From assembly GCA_035578155.1 (NCBI GenBank), contig JAPWDM010000024.1, positions 2,782,501 through 2,846,500 of the forward strand: a stretch of 64,000 nt of DNA, read 5' to 3'. A program made the translations under genes and the position numbers. The DNA is from Brachynemurus nebulosus. Lineage: Eukaryota > Arthropoda > Insecta > Neuroptera > Myrmeleontidae. Shown here in pieces: positions 46,655-58,568 of the stretch (positions are counted from its first letter, which is position 1; each line of letters begins with the position of its first letter). The notes below the pieces were generated by a model, which worked only from the letters and a program-made list of their open reading frames with translations, was not told where the DNA came from and did no database searches.

Positions 46655-49518
46655 AAAATAATTGGTAGTAGAACTGGAATTCACGAATAGAATAATAATT
46701 ATTTGTTGGTTGTTTACGTGCAATGTGAGAATTATTATTTACAATTTTAAGCAAATATTTCTCGATTGATACGAAGAAAACGACCTTGGTACAATGTTAC
46801 CAAAAAAAAAAAAAAAAAAAAAAACGGATTGTATGAGACAAAATCAATAATTTCTTCTGATGATTGGCGGTTAAAGGTGTTGGACGCCTAATTAAAGTAA
46901 CTACATGCAATCTGAATCTTCAGTGCATTAATTTGTATGGTATTACCTTATGTCTATCTAACAGTATATTTTAAAACGAATAATCAGAATGAACATTTTC
47001 GACATAATATGATGTTTTATACTTTAAAGGGTTACGTGGGTTTTGAAGTCAAAGGAAACATAGTTTCACTCTTTTTTAGTGTTCCGTACCAAAATTGGCA
47101 AAACGGAACACACTTATGCAATCACTTCGGTGTCTGTCCGAGTGTCACGGGCAATTTCTTCTGAAACCACTCGACACGAAAATTTGAAAATTATCACGCA
47201 GATAGGGTGTGGTGACCTAAATACAGATGTGAAGTTGAATTTCGATTCTGAGGTTAATTTTAGGCGACAACCTGGAAAGTAAAAACAAAATTTTTTGCTA
47301 AGAGTAACGAGAAAAGTATCAAATGAAAGTCTGTTAAAGCACGAATCCAGTAATATACACTAGCGGAAATAATTAAAGGATCAAAAAAAAATTCCAAATT
47401 TTTAGTGATTTTTCGAATGGCTGTATCTTAATGAAAAATGGTCGTATCGGAGACGTAAGCAAAGCAATTTAAAGCTGGAAGTTTCTAGTTTCGAGATCTT
47501 GTGATAAAAAAGTTTTCAAAGCAACATGTGTGGCGCAATCCTAATAAATACACTGAAAAAAAATTTTCGAAATTTTTTCCGTTTTTCGTTTTGGTCCACG
47601 GACTTTGAAAAAATTTTTCCGACTTAACCACCATATGGACCGGATAACTTGTTCATTCGGCTTTAATTTGCTTTTTTATAGACTTTTATACGACCACTTC
47701 TCGCTGAGATATCGGACTTTGTATGGGAAAAATCATTTCGTCTTTAACTATCGATATCTTAGCAACCAATGATCACACAGAAAATTGAATGGCTGTTTTA
47801 AAAACTCGAAAAAATTCTCTACAAAGATTAGCCATTGCTTTTTCAGAAAAAAATTTTTTTGCATACTTTACATGAATTTGAAAAATCAAAAAAAGAGCTT
47901 TTGGTGGCTCTTTGGAAAATCAAGCGCTGAATTAAAAACTTCGAGAAAACCACTAATGTTAAGTGTGCCTTTTACAGCTCAATATACCCACAAAAACTCC
48001 ACCGAGTTTCAGTTTAATCCATCCAGCCGTTTTTGTGTTTCATTCGATTGAATTTTTGAAAAAATTAATGGATCATTTTTTTGATCTTAAACTTTCATAA
48101 TCTTCAACCAAATGAAAAAAAAAAATTTTCTCAGCTTTTTTCACATTTTTATTAATAACAGTATTTAAATTTATCAATAACAGTATTTAAATTCTGTGTG
48201 ATCATTGGTTGCTGAGATATCGATAGTTAAAGACGAAATGATCCTTTCTCATACAAAGTCCGATATCTCAGCGAGAAGTGGTCGTATAAAAGTCTATAAA
48301 AAATCAAATTAAAGCCGAATGAACAAGTTATCCGGTCCATATGGTGGTTAAGTCGGAAAAATTTTTTCCAAGTCCGTGGACCAAAACAAAAAACGGAAAA
48401 AATTTCGAAAATTTTTTTTTCAGTGTATTTGTTAGGATTGCGCCACACACGTTGCTTTGAAAACTTTTTTATCGCAAGATCTCAAAACTAGAAGCTTCCA
48501 GCTTTAAACTGCTTTGCTTACGACTCCGATACGACCATTTTTCACGAAGATACAGCCATTCGAAAAATCGCTAAAAATTTGGAATTTTTTTTTGATCCTT
48601 TAATTATTTCCGCTAGTGTATATTAGTGTTAGTTAGCTCTCATGTCACAACGAGATGCTCTACTATTGTAAATATTGTAGCCCGCCATTGACATTTCATA
48701 TACTCCCCCTATTTTTTTTTTTTTTTTTGGCTGAGGTGGGTCCCTTGCAGGTCATTTTCAACCCCTGATCGATATAGATCACCTTGGGTATCACTGCTCT
48801 ATATGATTAGAAATTATCTCATTTAAAGTAGATTCTGAGAAATGCGTTATGTTACGCAGGATGCGGTGACAGTAGTATTTTTTAGTTTTAGTTGAATATA
48901 CCTATATGTATTTATACCAACTTATTTACCATTTAAGCATCATAAAATAAAATTTTATATCCTGGAAAAACAAACACGGTTATTTATAAGTGACATCACG
49001 GAGGACTATTTCTAGTGTGAAAATGTGGTAATTTACTTGAGATGATGTCAATACCAACGACCTTTTCTTTAAAATTCTGTATAGGTACCCTGTATGTACG
49101 TATAGATGGAAAATAAAAAATAAATATTATTTTAGTACCAACAGTCAAGGACACGAATTAGTTTCTCACATTTAGAAGATAAATATTTACAGTGCCAATA
49201 ATGGGCATTCGTCCGCTCTACTGAAAACCTATTTTTTCTTTAATATTATTGTTACATTTTTCTATATCGTTGTATTATTATGTTACATTATAGTCTAACG
49301 GCTCGTACAAAAAGGTTATCTTTCTCGATATATTTCAATTTCAGTTGAAAATATTACGATGGCTATGTCGATAGGATTATATGTTATAAAGTATCCTGAT
49401 CCTTTGAAATAGGTACAGCGAAAGCTCTTTTTATGCAGAGGAAAGGAACTGTATAAAAACAGACAAAAAAATTTCAAAACCTATAATTAGCTATAAAACG
49501 TATAGTTGGCAACAGATT
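46655..49518. repeat. Segmental duplication, copy 2 (with insertion)
   Basis: 46655-47357 matches 43370-44075 and 48619-49518 matches 44065-44937; the gap is filled by the element at 47358-48618. Confidence 0.9.
47358..48618. mobile_element. Tc1/mariner-type foldback element with TA duplication
   Basis: Tips CACTAGCGGAAATAATTAAA; arms about 420 bp (47358-47779 and 48192-48618) around a ~410-bp centre. The uninterrupted duplicate at about 44065 reads AATATATATTAG, whereas here AATATA precedes and TATATTAG follows, so exactly one TA was duplicated. The centre has a short ORF (47785-48051) without transposase motifs. Confidence 0.9.
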
Positions 49519-49548
49519 TTAAAAATAGACCTACCAGTCTACCTATGT

Positions 49549-49790
49549 TATAGCTCGGGCCTTTTTACTTGGCAGTAACTCGCGCATGATACAGATAGAT
49601 ATATTTGAAAATATATTACAAGTAAGAGACAATAGTATTTGAAAAATATCTAGGCTTAAATCATGTTAAAAACAGACACCTTTTTAACAAACATATTGTT
49701 CTTTTTCGTTCCCTCTTCTATTACCTACTATTAGACGTACGTGTTAAATTCGTTTTCTGCACACTGCCAAGTAAAAAGGCCCAAGCTATA
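49549..49790. mobile_element. Short MITE, 242 bp
   Basis: TATAGCTCGGGCCTTTTTAC at 49549 pairs with inverted TATAGCTTGGGCCTTTTTAC ending at 49790; the inverted match continues to CTTGGCAGT. It lies immediately after the segmental duplication. Confidence 0.7.
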
Positions 49791-50339
49791 CTTAGCAAGG
49801 GCCTTAAGTGTTATTTTTGTGACCAAGGATGCAGTTTGAGAACCCGAGGCTGAAAATCGGGGCTTCTTAAACATCCATGGCTACAAAAATATCTACTGGC
49901 CACTTATAAGTAAGTATAAGGGCCGGGTATAAGTAAGTTGTTTTTTTCAACCAAAAAAAACGAGTAATAGTAGCCTAGTAGGTGTCTATAAAAGAAATAT
50001 TTCCATGGAAATATTTATTTACTTACTATTAACGGTGCGATTACTTACATTCATAGGAAGGTAAGTGTTGCTTAAGTGGCAAGTTATCTGATTTGTAAAG
50101 GCCAACTTACGATTCAAGAGATTGAAAAAAATTTCGGGACTACATAATACCTAAAAGTTTCATAGAAAATACATTTGAAAACCTCAGGATTTCCTAAGAA
50201 ATTACTTTTCTTAGGAAGAAGATCAACGAGATAAACGGATAATTTTCACGTGGGAACACTTTTAAATATTTGATTATGAATTTGTTGTACAAATTACAAT
50301 ACAGACGTATTAAAGAAACTGAATAATGCAATACTTAGG
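49791..50339. other. Intergenic, no gene recognised
   Basis: No paired repeats or coding signs; one local palindromic patch (ATATTTCCATGGAAATAT near 50007). Confidence 0.45.
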
Positions 50340-50762
50340 AGCAGCGAAACTTACTGCAATTTAGTGTCCAAATTTGTTGAATGCCCAGTTTATGCTGCAA
50401 TCAGGTGTCATTATATTAAGAAATTTCTTCCACAAAATATAAATGAAAATAATTATTACATGTACCTTTTTAACTTTAATTCTCGCGAGACACTTAATAA
50501 CATTTTCGATTTTACAATCGCATCATTTAGTCTTCGAGCATTTACCATGAATGTATAAATTATATTAATGAATGTATTATATTAATCATATGTATTTTAA
50601 TTTTAATTACTTAAGTTCAACCACATTATGATGTAATGTAACAGATATATTGTTAATTGTATGTAACTGTATGTAATTTTATGTATCATCAAACCAAAGC
50701 TCCTTTGTAATGGACAAAATGTCTTTACAAATAAACTTTTATTATTATTATTATTATTATTA
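50340..50762 (+). mobile_element. 3' end of another non-LTR retrotransposon
   Basis: The frame 50364-50558 reads FVECPVYAAIRCHYIKKFLP and LNNIFDFTIASFSLRAF then a stop, matching the C-terminal H/C-E-C-P-x-Y ... R ... F-x-x-A-x-x-x-R layout of ORF2 proteins. A short UTR with ACAATAAAC-like signals and an (ATT)n tail (50741-50762) follow. Severely 5'-truncated. Confidence 0.65.
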
Positions 50763-50821
50763 GGGTCCAAATTTCGTACAAAAATTCTCATTTTCTATTC
50801 ACATTATACATCGCAAAACAG

Positions 50822-50990
50822 GTTCCTTTGTACATGGAAGTTGAATCAGGATCGGATTCAACTCCTAAACTAGGCGACTTACCTTTTTCGACTGCTGCAT
50901 TATTCTTTTTTGATAACTGTAAAGAGTATAACCGGATTCATGTAGGCCCTTTATCCACAATAATAAGTCATATTAACAATTATATTAGCG
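50822..50990 (+). CDS. Possible host exon, gene unknown
   Basis: Between AAAACAG at 50815-50821 and GCG/GTAAGT at 50991 lies an open 169-nt stretch (56 codons plus one base) with balanced composition: VPLYMEVESGSDSTPKLGDL, then LFFFDNCKEYNRIH and GPLSTIISHINNYIS. Codon use differs from the AT-rich surroundings and the frame closes (TAG) just after the donor. I do not recognise the family and found no neighbouring exon. It could also be a transposon ORF fragment. Confidence 0.35.
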
Positions 50991-52030
50991 GTAAGTTATA
51001 GCTATAAGTAATATTACAACCTTCTCTACCAATCTTGTAACATATCTACAACTTTACCTACCCAAAACCGAGTAGTTACGGAGATAACTAAAGAAATAAA
51101 AAAGGACTGCTTTTTTCAAAAATGTTTTTCTTAGTAACTACTTAACATAGGAAAATGATTCTAAATTCACATGAATGTTAACACTTTAGAGCAGAACATC
51201 CAAAGTTTCTAAACTCGCGGCGCCCTTAAGATATAAATCAAATCTTGCCCACAACAATACAGTATAGAATTTTATTTATGCTACTAAAGTGACGAAATTT
51301 GTTTTAGAAATATAACTGATATGGCAGAAGTCCTTTTTCTGGTGACCTAACATACTTCATTTTAGAAAAAATAAAAAAATGACTTTAAAATCATTAAATA
51401 AAAATTTTTAAAGTTAAAATTTTATTGGTATTTACCTAGGATAAACGGTATAGTTATTGAAAAGTTAAGAAAAATTTTCAAAACAAAGTACAGAAAAAGT
51501 ACTTTATTTTTAACGAAAAAATTCATAAATAAAGACCTGTCTATTTTAATGTACCATATAAAACTTTCATATTACATATTGGTAAGTCTCTGAAAAAAAT
51601 ATTAAAATTGTGCGTGTAGAAAAATACAGTTATTGGACAAACATTTCATTTATTAATTTCTGGCGTATTTCCACAATCCACCAGTTCTGTATTATGTACA
51701 CTGCCTTTATCCACTCCTTGATCAACCACTTACGATAATTCACAATTTAATAGGATATTATTAAACGATTCTAGCCTTTTCACTCACTGGACGCAGTAAA
51801 CTTTCTTAACGAACTACCTAAGATCACGCTAAGAATGACGTAGTTACAGGTTTCTTTAAATTATGGTTAACTCAGAATGTATTTTCTGAAAATTGATACT
51901 AGAGGGGCCTGTTTAACTAAAAAATCAGAAAATTTGCTTTATTATAAGCCTTATAATCTCCAAAAGAGAGTGTCTTGTCCGATAACTGTCAACGTCCAAT
52001 AACTATACCGTTTACCATATCAATCTTTTA
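50991..52030. other. Intergenic or intronic, no gene recognised
   Basis: AT-rich; near 51950-52020 ACTGTCAACGTCCAATAACTATACCG is locally repetitive. No ORF with family features. Confidence 0.4.
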
Positions 52031-52145
52031 ATTTCTTATTGGTCGAATTTTTCCTTGAAAAGATTAGACTTATACAGCCTATACGATAAGAACGGCGAGA
52101 CTAGGAGCGCTATCCGTTTTCGGATCTGTAGAACACGATTCTGTA

Positions 52146-52148
<3 letters not shown>
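52030..52148. repeat. Segment X, inverted partner of 46540-46648
   Basis: Reverse complement of the other X copy, ending at the (TA)n tract 52150-52207. Confidence 0.8.

Positions 52149-52149
<1 letters not shown>

Positions 52150-52207
<58 letters not shown>
52150..52207. repeat. (TA)n microsatellite
   Basis: About 58 bases of AT/TA. Confidence 0.95.
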
Positions 52208-52209
<2 letters not shown>

Positions 52210-52904
52210 AGGTGGTCCAGAATTATGTACCGTAATTGCTAGAGCTGATAGTAATTTCCAAATAATGGTACCTTCTCATCTACACTTTTTTCCAAAACTC
52301 AAAAATAAGGAAGATACATGCCTGGAAAGGGGTGAAACGAAAACCATCTGTTCATAAATATTTTCCAAACGCTTCTGAATAACGGGTTGATATTTTAGGG
52401 TTACGTATTTTGCGTTAGGAGGATTAAATTTATGTTAACACTTATTCCATCACTTATGATCAAGTGATGGTTTTGGGTGGTAGGTGTGAGTTATCACGTC
52501 TTTTCTTTTTTAATTTGCAGTTATTTAAATAAATTTCTAAACAATATGATTTTTTTGAAATAATATTTTTTTTTGAAAATTTTTGTCTGTTTGTGTATTC
52601 ATAAACTATTAGCCTCGGAGGGTTGAAATTTGGCAGGAATGTATCTGGGGCTAAGAAGTATTATTTCCTATAAAAACAATCAATTTTGCGTCAAGGGCCG
52701 TTTTCCCTATCTTACCCGGTTATGCCCTTTCCTCATATTCAAAAATTTTTGTGAAATTTTTTTACATCATTGGAAAAAGGAGAAAAAATCACATAAAAAA
52801 GGTCTTTATACTATTATTCTATGTCAACTAGTTTCCAACAAAAACTAACTTTTATAAACGGAAATTCGCTATGTTATGCAGGATGCTGCGACAGGGGTAT
52901 TTTA

Positions 52905-53690
52905 ATATTTAAAAAAAGAAAAAAAACACATAGGGTATTGGTAGGCAAGCATGTGTAGGAATGCCCTTGTACCAGTGGGTTTCTATTGAATTTGAATTGT
53001 GTTAATTTATTTTGCTGCTAGCTGCTTATCGACATAAGATTGAAATTTACTGAATTTCAGTCATTAAAAACCTTGTGGGTAAGAAATTATTTTTTGAAAG
53101 TCGAAAAATCCTTTGAATATCTTAACGGATTTGGTTGAAGTTCTTTTATGGTTCAGATGCCTCTATGGTGTATATCTCAGAAAAAGTTTTCAGCTTCAAA
53201 AAATACAACCTCCTATCCCCACTCCCCCAAATAATTGTTTAACTTTTTAATATTTTTTTTTTATCAACTTGTAGCTATGGTATAATTATCAAAATTTTTT
53301 TGCAACCTTCTTACTATGATCCATGCAAAATATTATTTTTTTTAAGAATTAATTTCTGGGTGCGACATAGTTAAAAAAAATAAATGCTTGAAAAGCTTTT
53401 TTAAAGATAGGTATACGCTTTCGGGTACTTAGTCATCGGAAATCATTTGCGAATTTGAATATGTTCATAAAAACTTTTGTGACTGCGCAGTTTTCGAAAA
53501 AAAGAAAATAGTAGGTTCAAGTCCTATTAAATTGCTGGACCAGCCGAACACTCATCATCAGTTTTGAAACCACCAAAATGACAATTCGCTTGTAGCCTTT
53601 CAATCACATTTAGATATCTTGAAGATACCGAAGATGAAATGAAAAATTCGGCTGCCGTGATGGGGCCCCGCTGCTCACGGCATTTTTATG
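52905..53690 (-). repeat. Family B copy, reverse orientation
   Basis: Ends (its start) at GGGGCCCCGCTGCTCACGGC near 53665-53685 and contains the reversed AACACTCATCATCAGTTTTG box. With the plus-strand copy at 44938 and the X pair it makes an imperfect large inverted arrangement. Confidence 0.75.
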
Positions 53691-54017
53691 ATTTCTGAAA
53701 TATTTTCTCAGAAAACCTTTATCACTAAAAAATATGAAAATATTAATTTTGATTTAGGTAATTTAATTTGAAAAGAAAATGTTTTTATTGATGTTCAAAA
53801 TTGGAGGAAATAATTATGTGTACTACTTCAGTATAAAAATGAATAAAGGAAAAATGATTTCACAAAAAATTGGTAATACATTTTCCGGAAATTAAATAAA
53901 AATGAATGAATCGTAACATATTTGTATATTATATATTTTTTATCTGATGTTTTTGTCAATACTTACTTCAGTGAACAATGAAAAAAATAGAGTAATATTT
54001 TTTTTTAATGATACTAC

Positions 54018-54125
54018 GGTCTGTTTAACAACACAATATGTACTTTATACCAGTGGCTCTACAAAGTGCCAATGGTCTGTTTAACAACACAATATGTACT
54101 TTATACCAGTGGCTCTACAAAGTGC
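54018..54125. repeat. Direct duplication of a ~55-bp unit
   Basis: GGTCTGTTTAACAACACAAT ... GGCTCTACAAAGTGC occurs twice back to back with no mismatch seen, so it is recent. Confidence 0.9.
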
Positions 54126-54159
54126 AACATATGGAACAAATGTCGTCCGCAAACTATAA

Positions 54160-55960
54160 AAAACGCCGTGAGCCGCAGGGCCCCATCACGGAAGTCGAAT
54201 TTTTCCCTTCATCTTTCATCTTTCATCTTTCTCTTCGGTATCTTCAAGATATCTAAATGTGATTGAAAGTCGACAAGCGATTTGCCATTTTGGTGGTTTC
54301 AAAACTGCTGACAAGTGTCCGGCTGATCGGGGCTTTAAAAAAGGGTTTGAGTTTTAATGGCTGAATCTCACAAATAAAAGTCCCGAGGCCGGACCTATCG
54401 ATTTTGATTAAACTTAAATGTGTTGTAGAACACCATTAACTAACGGACACGTATCTTTTTTTATCTGCGGAAAAACGGTTTGAAGGGGTGAAATCGCCCT
54501 TCAAAAATTGGGGTAAAAATATAATTTTTCAAATATATCGAAAATATTAAGAGATAAAGCAAAAGCTAAAATTGGCGATATTGCTCTTTTTTAAAGAGCT
54601 ATCTATTGATATGCAATTTGTTCAAATTACATCAACAGATGTGGTTGGGGATTAAAATTTAGGAGTTAATTATGCAAAAAAGAGATGAAAAATAAGCAAT
54701 ATAAAAATTTTGTTTACAGATTTCAAATCTACATCAAAAAATCTATTTGACCTGTTTTTGCTCAATGTTCTAATATTAAGTCTAGTGGTAGTTAACTAGG
54801 GGGCGACTGTGTCGAATAGTCGTACTATTTGGGTAGTTCATGAAGTTCTTCTTCATGGAAAATATTTTAAGAGAATTAGAATAACGTAGAAATTAAATTC
54901 TCTTGGTTTTGAAGTTGGGCTACGTATGTGAGGTTTTTATTAGGTTTGTTTTTTTAATTGATATTATAGTTTTCGTTATCGAAAATTATCGATATTGAAA
55001 ATAACGATATTTTCAAAATGAGTGGAAATGTAATAAAAACCTTATATGCGATAGTGCAACTTCAGAACCACTTATTGTGACATTATTACCGACTGTCAGT
55101 GTGTTAATAGCAAAAATTAGTGTATATAAACTAGTATGTAATTTAAGAGGGTGACTCACCCCCTCTCCAATGTTGCTCAAACTCAATTTTGAATTCGAGA
55201 ATTTCATTTCTACGTTATTCTAATTATCTTAAGCTGTTTTCCATGAAGAAGAACTTCTTGAAATACCCAAATAGTACGATTATTCGACATAGTCACCCTC
55301 TAGTTAACTACCCCTAGACTTAATATTAGGATATTGAGCAAAATCAGGTCAATTAGATTTTTTGACGTAGATTTCAAATCTGTAAACAAAATTTTCATAT
55401 TGTTAATTTTTCACCCATTTTTTGCAAAATTAACCCCCAAATTTTAACCCCCCAACCACCCCTGTTGATGTAATTTGAACAAATTGCATATCAGTAGATA
55501 GCTCTTTAAAAATGAGCAATATCGCCAAATCAAACTTTTGCTCTATCTCTTACTGTTTTCGAGATATTTGAAAAATTAAATTTTTACCCCAATCTTTGAA
55601 GGGCGATTTCACTCCTTCAAACCATTTTTCCGCAGATAAAACAAAATGCGTGTCCCTTAGTTTTTAGTGTTCTACAAGATATTTAAGTTTCATCAAAAGC
55701 GATAGGTCCAGCCTCGGGACCTTTACTTGTCAGTAAATTTTAATTTTATGCCGATAGCAGTAACAAGGAAAACAAAATTTCAATTTTATGTCGATACCAG
55801 CTAGCAGCAAAAAAAATTAACACAATTCAAATTCAATAGAAACACATAAGTACAAGGGCATTCCTACCCACGCTTACCTGCTAATACCCTTGGTTATTTT
55901 TGAATATTAAAAAAAGGACTTGAAGATATTTTTTCTTTCCAAAAAATCCAAAATTCCTAC
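54160..55960 (+). repeat. Family B copy split by a foldback element
   Basis: 54160-54370 and 55730-55960 are one family B copy; joined, they restore CTGAATCTCAGTAAATTT as in the intact copies at about 45130 and 56165. CATCTTT is repeated three times near 54210. Confidence 0.85.
54371..55729. mobile_element. Foldback family A element, complete copy 2
   Basis: Tip CAAATAAAAGTCCCGAGGCC; inverted partner ends ...CTTTACTTG at 55729. TCA at 54368-54370 and 55730-55732, with the empty site known from other family B copies. Arms about 560-640 bp. Confidence 0.9.
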
Positions 55961-55979
55961 TTTATAAATAAAAAAAAAG

Positions 55980-57200
55980 CGCCGTGAGCAGCGGGGCCCT
56001 ATCACGGAAGTCGAATTTTTCGCTTCATCTTCGGTATTGAATATCTACAAGCGAAATGAAATTGAAAGTCTACAAGCGATTTGTCATTTTGGTGGTTTCA
56101 AAACTAATGAAGAGTCTCCGGCTGATCGGAGCTTTAAAAAAAGGTTTAACGTTTTTAAGGGCTGAATCTCAGTAAATTTCAATTTTATGCCCATAGCAGT
56201 TATCAGGAAAAAAGCTAACACAATTCGTACGAGGGCATTACTACTCATGCTTATCCGCAAATTGTCTTTGTGTTTTATTTTTAAATATTAAAAAGGACGT
56301 TAAATTATCAACTGGAAATCATTTATGAAGATTTTTTTCTTTCCAAAAAAATCCAAAATTTATATAAAAATAAAATAAAAAATGACATCAAAAATGACAT
56401 CAATAACATTTTTTACTTACATAGCTTACATATATGTATTGCATTTGTTATAAAAGTAAGTTCACTTTTTTTTAAATTTTTAAATTTACTATACGCCTAC
56501 TTACTTATACTAGTATAAAAATAAAACATTTTAAACACATTTAACAATATCATTGAATTCCGATGTAAAAATGAGAGACGTGGGGGGAAAAGGAATGTGG
56601 AATCCCTAAAAGTCACTAACTGGATACTACCTTAATACATGTACAAAATTTCAGTCCTCTAGATATACGCAGAGAGTCTCCAGACGCGTTAGAAAAAAGC
56701 AAAAAATCAAGGAAATATTGGCGTAAAAATCGCGGAGGTAAGGATTAAAAGTTGAAACCTCCAAAAACAGTGGCTGGCTGTTGACTTGACCTGTACACAA
56801 AATTTCAGCCCGCTAGGTTTGTTTGGGGAGATTTTGACCCGCACGAAACTGTTAAAAAAAATTGTTCTTTTTGGTATAAAAATGGTGGGGGTAAGGGTTA
56901 AAAATTGAGACCCCCAAAAGGCACCCCTTTGATACTAACTCAATCCGAATACAAAATTTCAGCCCTCTAGGTTTATTCGGGTGACCTGGGCGAGTAGTAA
57001 AACTTCGAAAACATCGAAAAAGCATGAAATTGTAGCTTAAAAATGGTGGGGTGGGGGTAAAATATTAAAACCTCCAAAAAGCACAACTAAGTAGGTACGA
57101 ACTTTATAAAAACACCAAATTTCAACCCTCTACGTTAATTCTGGGGGGGGGGGCTGTGGACGTGTTCGATCCAGCCAAAATACTTTTTTCTCTCCCCTAC
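55980..57200 (+). repeat. Family B copy 3
   Basis: From GCGCCGTGAGCAGCGGGGCC to CTACGTTAATTCTGGGGG near 57135; same internal ~160-bp units as at 45.6-46.1 kb. Confidence 0.8.
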
Positions 57201-57900
57201 TATATAAATGTAATTGAAAGGCTACAAGCGGATTGTCATTTTGGTGGTTTCAAATGAATGTTTGAAGATTTCAGTCGACTACTTTCTTTGCTTCGAAAAC
57301 TAGGCAGTCACACATGTTTTTATGAACATATTCAAAATTCACAAATGATTTCCAGTCGACTGAGTACCCAGAAGCGTATACCTATCTCTAAAAAAATAAA
57401 TTGTCACACACATAACTATGACGCACCGGGAAAATAATACTGAAAAATTAAATGTTGTATGGATCGTAGAAAGAAGCGGGCAAAAAAATTTTGGTAATTG
57501 TACCATAGCTACAAATTGATGAAAAAAATATTAAAAAATTAAACAATTTTTTTTTGGGTGGGGGTCATATTTTTTTAACCTGACAACTCTATCTGAGACG
57601 TACTATAGAGAGGTATCTGAAACATAAAAACTAAATTCCTCATGCCATTTAAAAAATTTAAGTACATTAAAAAAAGGGTGAAGCTTTTAAGGGCTGAAGC
57701 TCAGTAAATTTCAATTTTTCAAACGAGGGAATTCCTACCCATGCTTATCCGCCAATAGACTTGTGTTTTATTTTTAAATATTAAAGAGGGACTTTAAATA
57801 GTGAACTGGAAGGCTTTTGTAAAGATATTTTTACTTTCCAAAAAATCCAAAATTCATATTTTATAAATAAAAACTGACTTAAATAATATTCTTTTAAGTA
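57201..57900. repeat. Scrambled family B fragments
   Basis: Short plus and minus pieces (GGATTGTCATTTTGGTGGTT 57231, TACCCATGCTTATCCGCCAA 57737) in rearranged order. Confidence 0.6.
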
Positions 57901-58476
57901 ACTACAATATTTATTATATTTAATTATAAAAGTTAATTCATTTTTTTTTTTTTAAATGTACTATGCCAACTTGTGTTAGTATGATAATTTAACTCATGTG
58001 TATCAAGTCCCATAAGAATATTGTAGTTTTTTCACTTTTACCATGAGAAAAAGATAGAACGAATTTTTACAGCAAAAATAATGATACAAAACGTTTAATT
58101 GGTCATTTCACTGTAGGTAAACACGATAAAAACGAAACAGAAATTCTTTATTATTATTCAATATTTAGCAAAATTTTAAATAATATGGCGTCAAAATAAT
58201 GTTTAGAAGTAATTAAAAGACAATAGCAGTAAATTTATTGAGATAACTATAAATAAATCTCAATCTATTGTTGAAATATTTATTAACAAATAATACTGCT
58301 TGATAGAAAATTGTACACCTATTGTTTTGTTTTCAAATTTACCTTTTTGCTATTAAAGAAAATTTTAATAACTATGGACACCTCTATAAAAATGATACCC
58401 ATAAAAAACAAGCATACTCTGATCCCAACAATTTTTCCCATGTTAAATTTTGTATGTTCTTACTTCGCTGAAATAG

Positions 58477-58568
<92 letters not shown>

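Noticed and set aside
47785..48051. Transposase in the Tc1/mariner-type element
   Set aside because: The 88-codon ORF shows no DDE/D motif and overlaps low-complexity arm sequence.
54018..54125. CRISPR-like direct repeats
   Set aside because: Only two adjoining copies without spacers in a eukaryotic genome; a simple tandem duplication.
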